Source: Paraburkholderia ultramafica (lineage in GTDB: Bacteria; Pseudomonadota; Gammaproteobacteria; Burkholderiales; Burkholderiaceae). From it: DNA of 64,000 bases. Below the pieces are notes generated by a model that saw only the letters and a program-made list of their open reading frames with translations, had not been told where the DNA came from and ran no database searches. The stretch lies in assembly GCF_902859915.1 (NCBI RefSeq), contig NZ_CADIKK010000022.1, forward strand, positions 1-64,000, written 5' to 3'. The translations under genes were made by a program, and so were the position numbers. Below are positions 25,893 to 34,698 of this stretch, one piece after another. The first letter of the stretch is position 1. Every line of letters starts with the position of its first letter.

Positions 25893-26474
25893 TCAATCCG
25901 CCGACGTGTTCACCGGCGTCACTTCGAACGCATCGCCGGTAGCGAAGAACGTCCCACCGGCCACGTAATGGCAGGTGCGCAGATCGGGGTCGTCGCCGAA
26001 ATGCCAGCGGTTGTTCGAATACACGCGGCTGTCCGCATACGCGGCGACCACTTCGCCGATGATCAGATCGTGCCGCCGGCTATCGTCCGGAATCACCTTG
26101 CATTCCATCCACGTGATGCAGCCGGCCAGCATCGGCACGTCGATGTTTTGCGCGGGGAACGTGTCGAGGTCGAACGCGGAAAACTTGTCGAGTTCGGCGC
26201 CCGCGTTGGTGCCCACCGCCAGCGCCTGCGCGGCGAAGCCGCGGCTCGGCAGTTGCAGTCCGAACACGCCGCTCGCTTCAATCAGTTGCCGCGTGAGCGT
26301 ACGGCTGTCCACCACGACGACCACCTTCGGCGGGTTGAAGTCGAGCGGCATCGCCCACGACGCCGCCATCACGTTCGAGCGGCCGCCGTGCGCGCTGGTG
26401 ATGATCGTGACCGGTCCATGATTGAGCAACTGCGTAGCCCGCGACAACGCCACGGGTTCTCGGGTGACTTTCAT
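25893..26474 (-). CDS. flavin reductase family protein
   Basis: The 193-residue protein has the FMN-binding split-barrel fold of the flavin reductase/DIM6-NTAB family, seen in GPVTIITSAHGGRSNVMAAS and NPPKVVVVVD near the N-terminus and YIGEVVAAY-like elements (LIIGEVVAAYAD) later. Such proteins supply reduced flavin to monooxygenases or act as stand-alone oxidoreductases. It is monocistronic, with no oxygenase partner adjacent. Confidence 0.88.
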   Translation of the reverse strand: MKVTREPVALSRATQLLNHGPVTIITSAHGGRSNVMAASWAMPLDFNPPKVVVVVDSRTLTRQLIEASGVFGLQLPSRGFAAQALAVGTNAGAELDKFSAFDLDTFPAQNIDVPMLAGCITWMECKVIPDDSRRHDLIIGEVVAAYADSRVYSNNRWHFGDDPDLRTCHYVAGGTFFATGDAFEVTPVNTSAD

Positions 26475-26688
26475 ACGTCCTTGTTTGCGTCGGAAGGGAT
26501 GAGGGGAATTGTAGCGGGGTCATCGCTTGCGGGTGCAGGTGTGGTCACGGACATGACCATGCGCAATCGCGCGCGGCACGCGCTGATCCAGCCGCAAACC
26601 AGGCGCGCCGCCGAAGCGCAAGAACAGAACCAGAGGTAAAGCCAAACCGCTTCAGGACGGCAGCCCGCAAGCCGCCGCCCCACGCCCG

Positions 26689-27021
26689 TCAATGCGGCGC
26701 TTTACCGTTGGGCACGGCGTCCAGCGGTTTGTGCTGTTCTTCGCCGAGTCCGGGGAAGAATGCGTTCCACGCCGCGCGTACGCCCTGGGCCGCCGTGGCC
26801 TCGGCGCCGATCGATTCGGCCTCGCCCTCGCCGGCTTTCGATGGGTCCGCGGACAAGCCGCGCCAGTGCGTGAAGACCAGCAACGGTTTCTCGGTCCAGA
26901 TGCCGTCGCCAAATTTCGCAAACGCCGTGTCCCCGCTCGCCAACTGCACCTCGTACCAGCCTTCACGGACGGGCGTGTGGGCGGCAAGCTCAAACCACGG
27001 GGTCGGTTCGATTTCCTTCAT
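26689..27021 (-). CDS. hypothetical protein, 110 residues
   Basis: The protein starts MKEIEPTPWFELAAHTPVREG and contains WYEVQLASGDTAFAKFGDGIW, a compact beta-rich N-terminal part, then an Ala/Gly/Glu-rich tail. I know of no function. I chose 27021 as start because GGAG lies six bases upstream; the frame extends to 27069. It is a single gene with no obvious partner. Confidence 0.65.
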   Translation of the reverse strand: MKEIEPTPWFELAAHTPVREGWYEVQLASGDTAFAKFGDGIWTEKPLLVFTHWRGLSADPSKAGEGEAESIGAEATAAQGVRAAWNAFFPGLGEEQHKPLDAVPNGKAPH

Positions 27022-27222
27022 GTCGTCTCCGGTCGGATAAATCGTCATAGATAACCACCACAAAGGCATTCTTCATGCCCGGACCTGACAGCGGCCCGCA
27101 ATGTTGCAGTGCGGTGCGCCGGGCATGAACTGCGAGCGATCCGTCGACGTCGGACACATCGAAATCGCCGCGCATAAACGACACGATAGCGCGACATGGG
27201 GCGCGCGGACAAACGCAAAAAC

Positions 27223-28191
27223 TTACACGCGTGGCGTAGCGCTCGACCCGGCCCTCAAGCCGGCTTTCGACCCAGCTTTCGACCCGCGTTTCGGCTTACC
27301 CGTCAACCCGCGAGCGAGCGCGGCCAGCGTGTCGATAGCGGACGCCAGCCGCTCGGCGGGCGTATTGCCGTAGCCGATCACCAGCCCGTTCGTCTCCGCG
27401 CGCGGCTGCAAAGCGAAACCGGACAACGCGCGCGGATTGAGCCCTTGGTGGAGCGCGTGTTCAGCGAGGATTCGATCGCAAAGCTGCGGCGGCAAATGCA
27501 GCGTCAGGTGCATGCCGCAATCGCCGCCCAGAATCTGCGCGGGCGCGAAATGCGCGGTAAGCGCGTCGCGCAGCGCCTGCTGACGCTCCCGGTACAGACG
27601 CCGCATGCGCCCCAGATGTCGCCCGAATTCGCCGCTTTCGATGAAATGCGCGAGCGCCAACTGCTCCAGCCGATGCCCGCCGCGCAGCATCGCCTGCAAC
27701 GCGACGGCGGTATGCGCGGCGATCGCGCGTGGCAGCACGACGAAGCCGACGCGCAGCGCCGGAAACATCGTCTTGCTGAACGAGCCGACGTACAACACTG
27801 GCGCGTCGTCGACCAGACCCTGCATGCTGGCGATGGGCTCGCCGGTGTGGCGGAATTCGCCGTCGTAATCGTCCTCGATCAGCCATGCGCCGCAGCGCCG
27901 CGCCTGCGCGATCAACTCCAGGCGGCGCGCCACCGACAGCACCGAACCCGTCGGGTACTGATGCGCGGGCGACGTGTAGATCAGCTTCGGCGGCTGCGTG
28001 AGCCATGCGTCGGGTGGCGCGGCCATGCCATCGGCGTCGACGGGCATCGGCAGCGTGCTCAGATCGCCGAGACTGAACGCGGCCTTCGCGCCGCGATAAC
28101 CGGGGCCCTCGACCCACGCGACGTCGCCGGGATTCGTGAAGAGCCGCACGCACAGGTTCAGCGCCTCCTGCGCGCCCTCGGTGGATCTTTT
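27223..28191 (-). pseudogene. MocR-type GntR/aminotransferase regulator, 5'-truncated
   Basis: The frame encodes the C-terminal three quarters of a MocR regulator's fold-type I aminotransferase domain. It starts at a TEGAQEALNLCVRLF block and includes the PGYRGA and SPAHQYPTGSVL motifs, AWLIEDDYDGEF and the PLP-lysine motif VGSFSKTMFP. The whole N-terminal winged helix and linker (well over 100 residues) are missing, and upstream sequence immediately becomes the leader of a divergent GNAT gene. The frame stays open into that gene, but only as its antisense. It cannot bind DNA and is scored as a pseudogene. Confidence 0.8.
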
Positions 28192-28257
28192 TAACATACC
28201 ACGTTTGCCGTATCGTTCTCCATCATTGACGATCATCCACGCACGAGGAGAGCAGAC

Positions 28258-28995
28258 ATGGAACCCAGACGTAACGCGTTCGAGCAGCCGATCGGCGCGC
28301 CCGTGCCCGGCTGGAACGGCGCCCAGGCGCCCGGCCGCGAGCCGCTGGTGGGCCGCTATTGCAGAATCGAACCGGTCGACGTCGAGCGCCACACCGAAGA
28401 TCTGTACGACGCGTACAGCTCGGCAGCCGACGGCCGCGACTGGACCTATTTCGCGGTCGGCCCGTTCGACAGTCTCGCGGCCTATCGCGAGCACCTGGCA
28501 CGCGCCGCCGCGTCCACGGATCCGCTGCACTACGCGGTGATCGACCTCGCGACCGGCAAGGCGGTCGGCACGCTGGCGCTGATGCGCATCGATCGTGCGA
28601 ACGGCGTGATCGAAGTCGGACACGTCACGTATTCGCCGCGCTTGAAGCGCACGCGCATCGCGACCGAAGCGATGTTCCTGCTGATGAGCGAAGTGTTCGA
28701 CAAGCTGGGCTACCGGCGCTTCGAATGGAAATGCGATTCGTTGAACGAGCCGTCGCGCAGCGCTGCATTGCGCTATGGCTTCACGTTTGAAGGGATCTTC
28801 CGCCAGGCGATCGTGTATCGCGAACGCAATCGCGATACCGCGTGGTTTTCGATCATCGATGGCGAATGGCCCGCGCTGCGTTCGAGCTATACGCGTTGGC
28901 TCGACGCCGGCAACTTCGATGCGCAGGGTCAGCAGATTGAACGGCTGGCGGATCTGATCGCGCAGCAGAGGGCGGCGGCAGGTAAAGACGCTTGA
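28258..28995 (+). CDS. GNAT acetyltransferase, RimJ/RimL-like
   Basis: The 245-residue protein matches RimJ/RimL-type GNATs. It contains GTLALMRIDRANGVIEVGHV, then SPRLKRTRIATEAMFLLM at the acetyl-CoA site and YRRFEWKCDSLNEPSRSAA. A GAGGAGAG ribosome site precedes the ATG. It faces the truncated MocR gene, a regulator class that often controls a divergent neighbour, so it may be the old target, now without its regulator. Confidence 0.88.
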   Translation: MEPRRNAFEQPIGAPVPGWNGAQAPGREPLVGRYCRIEPVDVERHTEDLYDAYSSAADGRDWTYFAVGPFDSLAAYREHLARAAASTDPLHYAVIDLATGKAVGTLALMRIDRANGVIEVGHVTYSPRLKRTRIATEAMFLLMSEVFDKLGYRRFEWKCDSLNEPSRSAALRYGFTFEGIFRQAIVYRERNRDTAWFSIIDGEWPALRSSYTRWLDAGNFDAQGQQIERLADLIAQQRAAAGKDA

Positions 28996-29397
28996 TAGCA
29001 CGAGCGCGCCAACACGCTTTTGCACGCGGCGTGGCGTCCCGACGTTGCCGGCGACACGCGCTACGCCGCGCGCCTCGCGCCTCGCGCCGACTCAGACCGC
29101 CTTTGCCGCACGCCGCTGCACGATGGTCGGCTTGCCTTTGTAAGTGGTGCGAAGCTGCGCGCGATAGCCGCACTTGTGCGCGACGCGCAGCGACGGCAGG
29201 TTTTCCGGCGCGGCGATGCAGGCCGTGCGAAGAGACTTCGCCCTACACTGCCCGGATACGATTGCGCGACCACGTCGGCGCGCTAATCGCATCGGCGCTG
29301 CCGCTGATCGCATGGACGAGCTAGGACCTGTTGCGCTACCGCCATTTCGACGCGCTCAGTGCAACCCGCTCGCCAGCCCGTAAGCACCGCGCCGCCT
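28996..29397. other. 402-bp gap holding a GNAT remnant
   Basis: Between the GNAT gene and the LysR stop there is only the acetyltransferase fragment listed at 29095-29220. The other frames are Arg-rich and unsupported. Confidence 0.5.
29095..29220 (-). pseudogene. GNAT C-terminal fragment
   Basis: The leftward frame encodes APENLPSLRVAHKCGYR and TTYKGKPTIVQRR, the typical C-terminal end of RimJ/RimL acetyltransferases. Only about 42 residues remain, with no start and no acetyl-CoA site. It is a relic of a second acetyltransferase next to the intact one, but it is on the other strand and not a copy of it. Confidence 0.7.
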
Positions 29398-30264
29398 TCA
29401 CGCCAACTCCAGAAAGCGCGCGAGACACGGATTGCGATTCGCCGGCGACCACGCCAGCACCTGCTCGATCAGCGGCGCGTCGACCAGCGGCCGGAACACC
29501 ACGCCCGCGAGTTGCGCCTTGCGCATCGACGACGGCACCAGCGCGACGCCCACGCCTTCATCGACGAGACTCAGCACGGTCTGCTGCAATTGCACTTCGA
29601 AGCGGATGTCCGGTTCGAAGCCGCCCGAGCGGCAATGTTCGAGGATCGTCGCGCGCAGAATCGGCGCGACTTCCTCGGACGCGAGCACGAACGGCTCGCC
29701 CGCCAATTGCTCGATCCTCAGACGCCGCGCGCGGGCCCGCGGATGACTGCGCGACAGCGCGACGCACAAAGGCTCGCGGAGAATCGTGCGGGTGGCCAGC
29801 CCCTTATCGGGCACGTTCGGGAACATGATGGCCGCGTCGATCTGACCAGCGAGCACCTGCGCGGCCAGATCGTTCGACACGACTTCGCGCAGATGCAGCG
29901 CGACCTCGGGATACGCCGCGCCGAAGGCCCGCGCATAGCCGGGCACGACGTTGTACGCGGCACACATCGTGAAGCCGATCGCGAGCTTGCCGGCGTCGCC
30001 GTGCGCGGCGGCTTGCGCATTGCTGACCGCCTGTTCCACCGATGCAAGAATCGCCTTCGCATCGGCGTAAAAGCGCTCGCCGGCCGCGGTCAACGTCACG
30101 CTGCGCGGACTCCGCTCGATCAACGTGACGCCGAGGCTCGCCTCCAGCGCCGCCAATTGCCGGCTCAACGGCGGCTGCGACAGATTCAGACGCGCCGCCG
30201 CGCGGCCGAAATGACGCGTCTCGGCAAGCGTCACGAAGTAGCGCAGCGGTTTGATATCGATCAC
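29398..30264 (-). CDS. LysR-family transcriptional regulator
   Basis: The protein is 288 residues from a GTG start at 30264 (MIDIKPLRYFVTLAETRHFG), chosen because GGGAG lies seven bases upstream and the family normally starts here. It has a standard N-terminal winged helix-turn-helix (HFGRAAARLNLSQPPLSRQL) and an effector domain like those of CatR/BenM/AlsR-type activators. It is divergent from an AEC-type permease that begins 124 bp away, which it probably regulates. Confidence 0.92.
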   Translation of the reverse strand: MIDIKPLRYFVTLAETRHFGRAAARLNLSQPPLSRQLAALEASLGVTLIERSPRSVTLTAAGERFYADAKAILASVEQAVSNAQAAAHGDAGKLAIGFTMCAAYNVVPGYARAFGAAYPEVALHLREVVSNDLAAQVLAGQIDAAIMFPNVPDKGLATRTILREPLCVALSRSHPRARARRLRIEQLAGEPFVLASEEVAPILRATILEHCRSGGFEPDIRFEVQLQQTVLSLVDEGVGVALVPSSMRKAQLAGVVFRPLVDAPLIEQVLAWSPANRNPCLARFLELA

Positions 30265-30387
30265 GATGCACTCCCGTCGAATGACGATGCAAAAAAGGTA
30301 TCGTCGAAGCCATAAAACAGTATTGGATTGTATCAACGCAAGCCACTACGCTGGCGGGTCGCCAGTCCGCTCACACTTTGCGCACCG

Positions 30388-31332
30388 ATGTTAGCCACCC
30401 TCGGGATTCTGCTTCCCGTCTTCGGCCTGATTTTCGCGGGCTTTGCGTGCCGCCGGCGCGGCGTGCTCGGACCGAACTCCGCGTCGGAACTGAATCGATT
30501 CGTGGTCTGGCTCGCACTGCCCGCGTTGCTGTTCGACACGATGGCGCACGCCACCTGGCGGCAGTTGTATCAGCCGGCCTTCGTCGCGACGTTTTCGATC
30601 GCGTGCGTCAGCGTGTTCATGCTGATCCTCGCGACGCGTTTGCTCAGCGGCCGGCATCTCGCCGACGCCAGCGTCGATGCGATTGCGGCGTCGTATCCGA
30701 ACACCGGCTACATCGGCTTTCCGCTCGGTATGATCGCGTTCGGCCAGGCCAGCCTGACGCCGACCACGATCGCGACGATCCTCGTCGCGTGCGTGCTGTT
30801 CGCGTTTGCGATCGTGCTGATCGAAGTCGGCTTGCAGACCGAGCGCACGCCGCACAAGCTCGGTTTGAAAGTGCTGCGCTCGCTCGCGCGCAATCCGCTG
30901 ATCGTGTCGCCGCTTGCGGGCGTGCTGTTTGCAAGCCTGCACGTCGCGTTGCCGCCGAGCGCGGAGACATTTCTGAAGCTGCTGGCCGGCGCGGCGAGTC
31001 CGTGCGCGCTGGTGAGCCTCGGCCTGTTCCTCGCGGAAAAACGCCCGTCCGAGGCCGGCGCGCGCGGCATCTCGCTGCTGCTGACCGGCGTCAAGCTGCT
31101 GGTGCAGCCGGCGCTGACATGGTGGCTCGCGGCGCGCGTGTTCGGGCTCTCGGCGATGCTGGTCGAAATGGCGGTCGTGCTGGCTGCGCTGCCCACCGGC
31201 ACCGGGCCGTTCATGCTCGCCGAGTTCTACCAGCGTGAAGCGCACATCACGTCGCGGACGATCCTGCTGTCGACGGTAGGTTCGGTGGTCACGCTGTCGT
31301 TGCTGCTGCTGTTGATGGGACATCGCACGTGA
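30388..31332 (+). CDS. AEC-family permease (auxin efflux carrier-like)
   Basis: The 314-residue protein has the ten-helix pattern of the AEC family, including ATLGILLPVFGLIFAGFACRR at the start, SYPNTGYIGFPLG with the conserved Asn-Thr-Gly in the crossover helix, and a C-terminal half with LPTGTGPFMLAEFY. Members transport malonate, malate or other organic anions. I chose the ATG at 30388. The LysR gene is divergent. Confidence 0.88.
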   Translation: MLATLGILLPVFGLIFAGFACRRRGVLGPNSASELNRFVVWLALPALLFDTMAHATWRQLYQPAFVATFSIACVSVFMLILATRLLSGRHLADASVDAIAASYPNTGYIGFPLGMIAFGQASLTPTTIATILVACVLFAFAIVLIEVGLQTERTPHKLGLKVLRSLARNPLIVSPLAGVLFASLHVALPPSAETFLKLLAGAASPCALVSLGLFLAEKRPSEAGARGISLLLTGVKLLVQPALTWWLAARVFGLSAMLVEMAVVLAALPTGTGPFMLAEFYQREAHITSRTILLSTVGSVVTLSLLLLLMGHRT

Positions 31333-31439
31333 GCGCACGCCGCTAAGGCACGCAACTCTGCGATGCCCTGCGCGTCGCGCTATGCTTCACACACGGACCG
31401 ACAGGGTCCGCGATCCTGATACGCGAAGCGCGACCCGCC

Positions 31440-32273
31440 GTGCCCAAAGCCCGCCCACCCGAACTCCACGACGACGCCGACGCCCGCTCGCTCGCGCGCC
31501 ACTATCCGCGCGGGCTGCGCATCGACCCGCACTCGCACACGTGGGCTCAGGTGCTGTATGCGGTGTCGGGCGTGATGTGGGTCGAGGTCGGCCGCGAAGC
31601 GCTAGTCGTGCCACCGCAGCGCGCGGTCTGGCTGCCGGCCGGCACACTCCACTCGATCCACATGATGAGCGAAGTGGAGATGCGCAATCTCTACCTGCAC
31701 GAGCGCAATGTCGGTCATCTGAGCAAGCGCAGCGACGTGTTCGAGGTCCACGGCCTGCTGCGCGAACTGATCACGTCGATTGCCGAACATGAACGCACTC
31801 GCGCTCGCGATCAAGCCTATCTCGACGCCGCCTACCGTCTCGCGATGCTGGAGCTCGCGCACGCGCCCCGCTCGCCGCTGCGCATCGCGCTGCCCGATGC
31901 GTCGGACCGGCGGTTCGAAGCGCTGTGCCGCGCGGTGATCGACAACCCGTCTATCGGAATCAGCTTCGAGCAGCACGCGGCGTCGGTCGGCGCGAGTGTG
32001 CGCACGCTCGCGCGGCTCTTCACGCGTGAACTGGGCGTCGGCTTTGCGGAGTGGCGGCGTCAGGTGCAACTGGCGGTGGCCGTGTCAGGTCTCGCCGAGG
32101 GACGCCCGGTTAGCAGCATCGCACGCGAGCTCGGGTTCCAGCCGAGCAGCTTCAGCGATATGTTCCGGCGTGAACTGGGCGCGCCGCCGTCTGGCTTCGA
32201 TCCAGGCGGCACGTTGAGCGAGGCGGCGGTTTCGGATGAATCGCCGCAAGAGGCGCAAAGCCGCCAACGCTAA
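31440..32273 (+). CDS. AraC-family regulator with cupin sensor
   Basis: The 277-residue protein has an N-terminal cupin-like sensor (residues about 20-100, HSHTWAQVLYAVSGVMWVE and PAGTLHSI) and a C-terminal double helix-turn-helix (about 165-260, including ASVGASVRTLARLFTRELG and SIARELGFQPSSFSDMFRR). It begins at GTG. It lies 142 bp before a quinone-oxidoreductase-like gene on the same strand, a plausible target. Confidence 0.9.
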   Translation: MPKARPPELHDDADARSLARHYPRGLRIDPHSHTWAQVLYAVSGVMWVEVGREALVVPPQRAVWLPAGTLHSIHMMSEVEMRNLYLHERNVGHLSKRSDVFEVHGLLRELITSIAEHERTRARDQAYLDAAYRLAMLELAHAPRSPLRIALPDASDRRFEALCRAVIDNPSIGISFEQHAASVGASVRTLARLFTRELGVGFAEWRRQVQLAVAVSGLAEGRPVSSIARELGFQPSSFSDMFRRELGAPPSGFDPGGTLSEAAVSDESPQEAQSRQR

Positions 32274-32415
32274 AAACCCCGACGCCGCGACGCACTCGCC
32301 CGCTCGCGCATTGTCCGAAATTCGAAAGCCCTTGTCCTGACGTCTTCATGCCAGTCACCTAGACTACGCTCATTCCCACTGCACGAAGCAGCGCAGAATC
32401 CAACCGGAGCGATAC

Positions 32416-33384
32416 ATGATGAAAGCGATTCAATTCAAGTCTTTTGGCAGCCCCGAGGTGCTCGACTACGTCGATCTGCCGACTCCGCAAGCCGATGCCG
32501 ACAGCGCCGTCGTGCGGATCATGGCGGCCTCGGTGAATCCGAGCGACGTCAAGAACGTGTCCGGCCATTTCGACCATACGGTCTTGCCGCGCACGCCGGG
32601 GCGCGACTTCAGCGGCGTGGTGGTCGACGCTCCGCAAACGTGGCTCGGCGCCGAAGTGTGGGGCACCGGCGGCGACATCGGCTTCACGCGCGACGGCACG
32701 CATGCGGAGTTCATCAAGATTCCAGTCGCCGCACTGGCGCGCAAACCCACCACGCTGAGTCACGCCGAAGCTTCGGCGATCGGCGTGAACTTCGTGGTCG
32801 CATGGCTCGGCACGGTCGATTACGCTCAGCTGCTGGCGGGCGAAACCATCGCGGTGATCGGTGCGGGCGGCGGCGTCGGCGGCGCGGTGGTGCAGATCGC
32901 GAAAGCACGCGGCGCGCGCGTGATCGCCGTCGACCGTCATCCGCCCGACGCCAACACGCCAGCCGGCCGCCTGCTCGACGACTACGTGCCGTTCGACGAA
33001 CACGTCACCGAACGCTTGCGCGAGTTGACCGGCGGCGCGGGCGCGGAGGTGGTGTACGACACGGTTGGCGGCGTCGCGTTCGAGACCGCGCTGAGTCTCG
33101 TCAAACGCCGCGGCCGGCTGCTGGAAATCAGCGCGACGGGTAAGCGCCGCGTCGAATTCGATCTGATCGACTTCTATCACAACGAGATCCAATTGCTCGG
33201 CGTGGATAGCGCAAAGCTCGGCGTCGCGGAATCGGCGCCGTTGATGACGGCGCTGGTCGAAGGCTTCGAAAGCGGCAAACTGACCGGACCGGCCATCGCG
33301 CAGGAGTTTCCGCTCGAACGGGCTCGCGAAGCCTATGAGGCAGTGGCCGCCGGCACACGTGGGCGCGTCGTCATCCGCATGTGA
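32416..33384 (+). CDS. zinc-independent quinone oxidoreductase / MDR-family NADP reductase
   Basis: The 322-residue protein is a medium-chain dehydrogenase of the quinone oxidoreductase group. It has the GroES-like N-terminal half (AASVNPSDVKNVSGHFDHTVLPRTPGRDFSGV) and the Rossmann motif IGAGGGVGGAVVQIAKARGA. Cysteine zinc ligands are absent, as in Qor-type enzymes. A GGAG site precedes the tandem ATGs. It probably reduces quinones or enones with NADPH. Confidence 0.88.
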   Translation: MMKAIQFKSFGSPEVLDYVDLPTPQADADSAVVRIMAASVNPSDVKNVSGHFDHTVLPRTPGRDFSGVVVDAPQTWLGAEVWGTGGDIGFTRDGTHAEFIKIPVAALARKPTTLSHAEASAIGVNFVVAWLGTVDYAQLLAGETIAVIGAGGGVGGAVVQIAKARGARVIAVDRHPPDANTPAGRLLDDYVPFDEHVTERLRELTGGAGAEVVYDTVGGVAFETALSLVKRRGRLLEISATGKRRVEFDLIDFYHNEIQLLGVDSAKLGVAESAPLMTALVEGFESGKLTGPAIAQEFPLERAREAYEAVAAGTRGRVVIRM

Positions 33385-33398
33385 TTGCTGTCGCGGCC

Positions 33399-33420
33399 GG
33401 CGGGCGTGCGGCCCGCCTTT
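33399..33420 (+). terminator. intrinsic terminator after the oxidoreductase
   Basis: GGCGGGC and GCCCGCC form a perfect 7-bp stem with loop GTGCG, followed by TTTCCTT. It begins 14 bp after the stop. The next gene starts 20 bp later with its own ribosome site, so read-through is possible. Confidence 0.6.
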
Positions 33421-33442
33421 CCTTGCCTGGAGGACAACGAAT

Positions 33443-33619
33443 ATGAAAGCGTATTTGATCTCGCTGGCCGCCGGTGTGGTGGTCGGGCTGCTCTACAGCG
33501 TGATGGAAGTGAAATCGCCCGCGCCGCCGACCGTCGCGCTGGTCGGATTGCTCGGCATGCTCGGCGGCGAACATGTGATTCCACTCGTGCGGACGTGGCT
33601 CGCGTCGGGCGTTCATTGA
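33443..33619 (+). CDS. XapX-domain small membrane protein
   Basis: The 58-residue protein (MKAYLISLAAGVVVGLLYS, then APPTVALVGLLGMLGGE) matches the XapX family, predicted to have two membrane helices and often found beside xanthosine or nucleoside-related genes. A GGAGG site nine bases before the ATG decides the start. Function is not known. Confidence 0.85.
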   Translation: MKAYLISLAAGVVVGLLYSVMEVKSPAPPTVALVGLLGMLGGEHVIPLVRTWLASGVH

Positions 33620-33742
33620 ATACGCTTGCGCCTCTCCAGACCAACACCTTTTCCATCGTCGCGCGTCACGCGCTAAGATTGAGGCCCCCGGGCCAGAGCG
33701 CCGCCCGGTGACGACAGGAAAAGCACTGCCTCGGAGAATCGG

Positions 33743-34321
33743 ATGTCTGAAGAATATGAAGTGCATGGTCCGCACGACCATGCCGTCGAACACGCCGGTC
33801 ACCACGACGCGGATCCGTTTGCGAGCCGCATGGCCGTGATGACGGCGATCCTCGCGACGATCGGCGCATTGTGCGCGTACCAGAGCGGCAACAGCGAGAA
33901 TCTGGCGCTGTTCTACAAGAACGAAGCCGCGATCAAAAAGACCGAAGCGGCGAACCAGTGGAGCTACTACCAGGCCAAGGGCGAGAAAGAGAATCTCGCT
34001 GAACTCGGCGCGGCGCTGTCGGCCGTCAATACCGACGCTCACGCGAAATTCCTCGCCGACGTCGACAAGTACAAGCAGCAAAAAGAACCGATTCGCGCGA
34101 ACGCCGAAGCGATCGAAAAAGAAGTGGTGGCAAACGACAGCAGAAGCGAAGCGCTCCTGCACGGCCATCATCGCTGGGCGCAGGCCACGCTGCTGATCCA
34201 GGTGGCGATTGCGCTGTGCGCGATCACGTTGCTGACCCGCAAGAAATGGCTGCGCAATCTGTCGTTCGCGGTGGCGGCAGGGGGCGTGCTGACCGCCGGC
34301 GCCGCCTTTTTCGGCATTTGA
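33743..34321 (+). CDS. DUF4337-type membrane protein
   Basis: The 192-residue protein has a His-rich N-terminus, a membrane helix near residues 30-48 (MTAILATIGALCAYQSGN), a charged helical middle, and two C-terminal helices (residues about 150-190). This matches DUF4337 proteins of unknown function. It stands alone downstream of the XapX gene. Confidence 0.85.
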   Translation: MSEEYEVHGPHDHAVEHAGHHDADPFASRMAVMTAILATIGALCAYQSGNSENLALFYKNEAAIKKTEAANQWSYYQAKGEKENLAELGAALSAVNTDAHAKFLADVDKYKQQKEPIRANAEAIEKEVVANDSRSEALLHGHHRWAQATLLIQVAIALCAITLLTRKKWLRNLSFAVAAGGVLTAGAAFFGI

Positions 34322-34458
34322 ATCCGATGCTGGCATCCGCCGGCGCGCTTTCGCTCACAGCGCTTTCGCTTTGCCGCAGGTCCGCAATATAGAGTGTCGT
34401 ATGGTTGATGGCTCCGCCGTTCCAGGTGTTTTCTCCGTGTACATCGCCGGCGTGGTGA

Positions 34459-34674
34459 TCCCCGGCGTCCGCCGCGCCAGCGCATGTCAGCGCCGGCACG
34501 TTTGCCGCGATGCTCGGCATGGTGTGCGTGGTCGCGAGCAGCTGGTACGGCTTTGTCGCGCTGACGTTGTCGCATGCGCGGATTGCGTCCGCGTATCGAC
34601 GCAGCAAGGCATGGGTCGATCGCGTGTGCGGCGGCCTGATCGTCGCGTTGGGCGTGCGTCAGTTGATCCGCTAG
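34459..34674 (+). pseudogene. LysE-family exporter remnant, C-terminal
   Basis: The open frame encodes VVASSWYGFVALTLS and ends in WVDRVCGGLIVALGVRQLI, which closely resembles the last helix region of LysE/RhtB amino-acid exporters. The preceding 150 residues are absent and no ribosome site exists. It is best read as the relic of a deleted exporter, just downstream of the sigma-factor operon's 3' end on the opposite strand. Confidence 0.6.
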
Positions 34675-34698
34675 CTAGCTAGCTCGCGCGCCTGCGCC

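Noticed and set aside
28258..29025. Long leftward frame covering the GNAT gene as part of the MocR protein
   Set aside because: The upstream part is the antisense of the GNAT gene with Arg-rich, non-homologous sequence; only the portion below 28191 matches MocR proteins.
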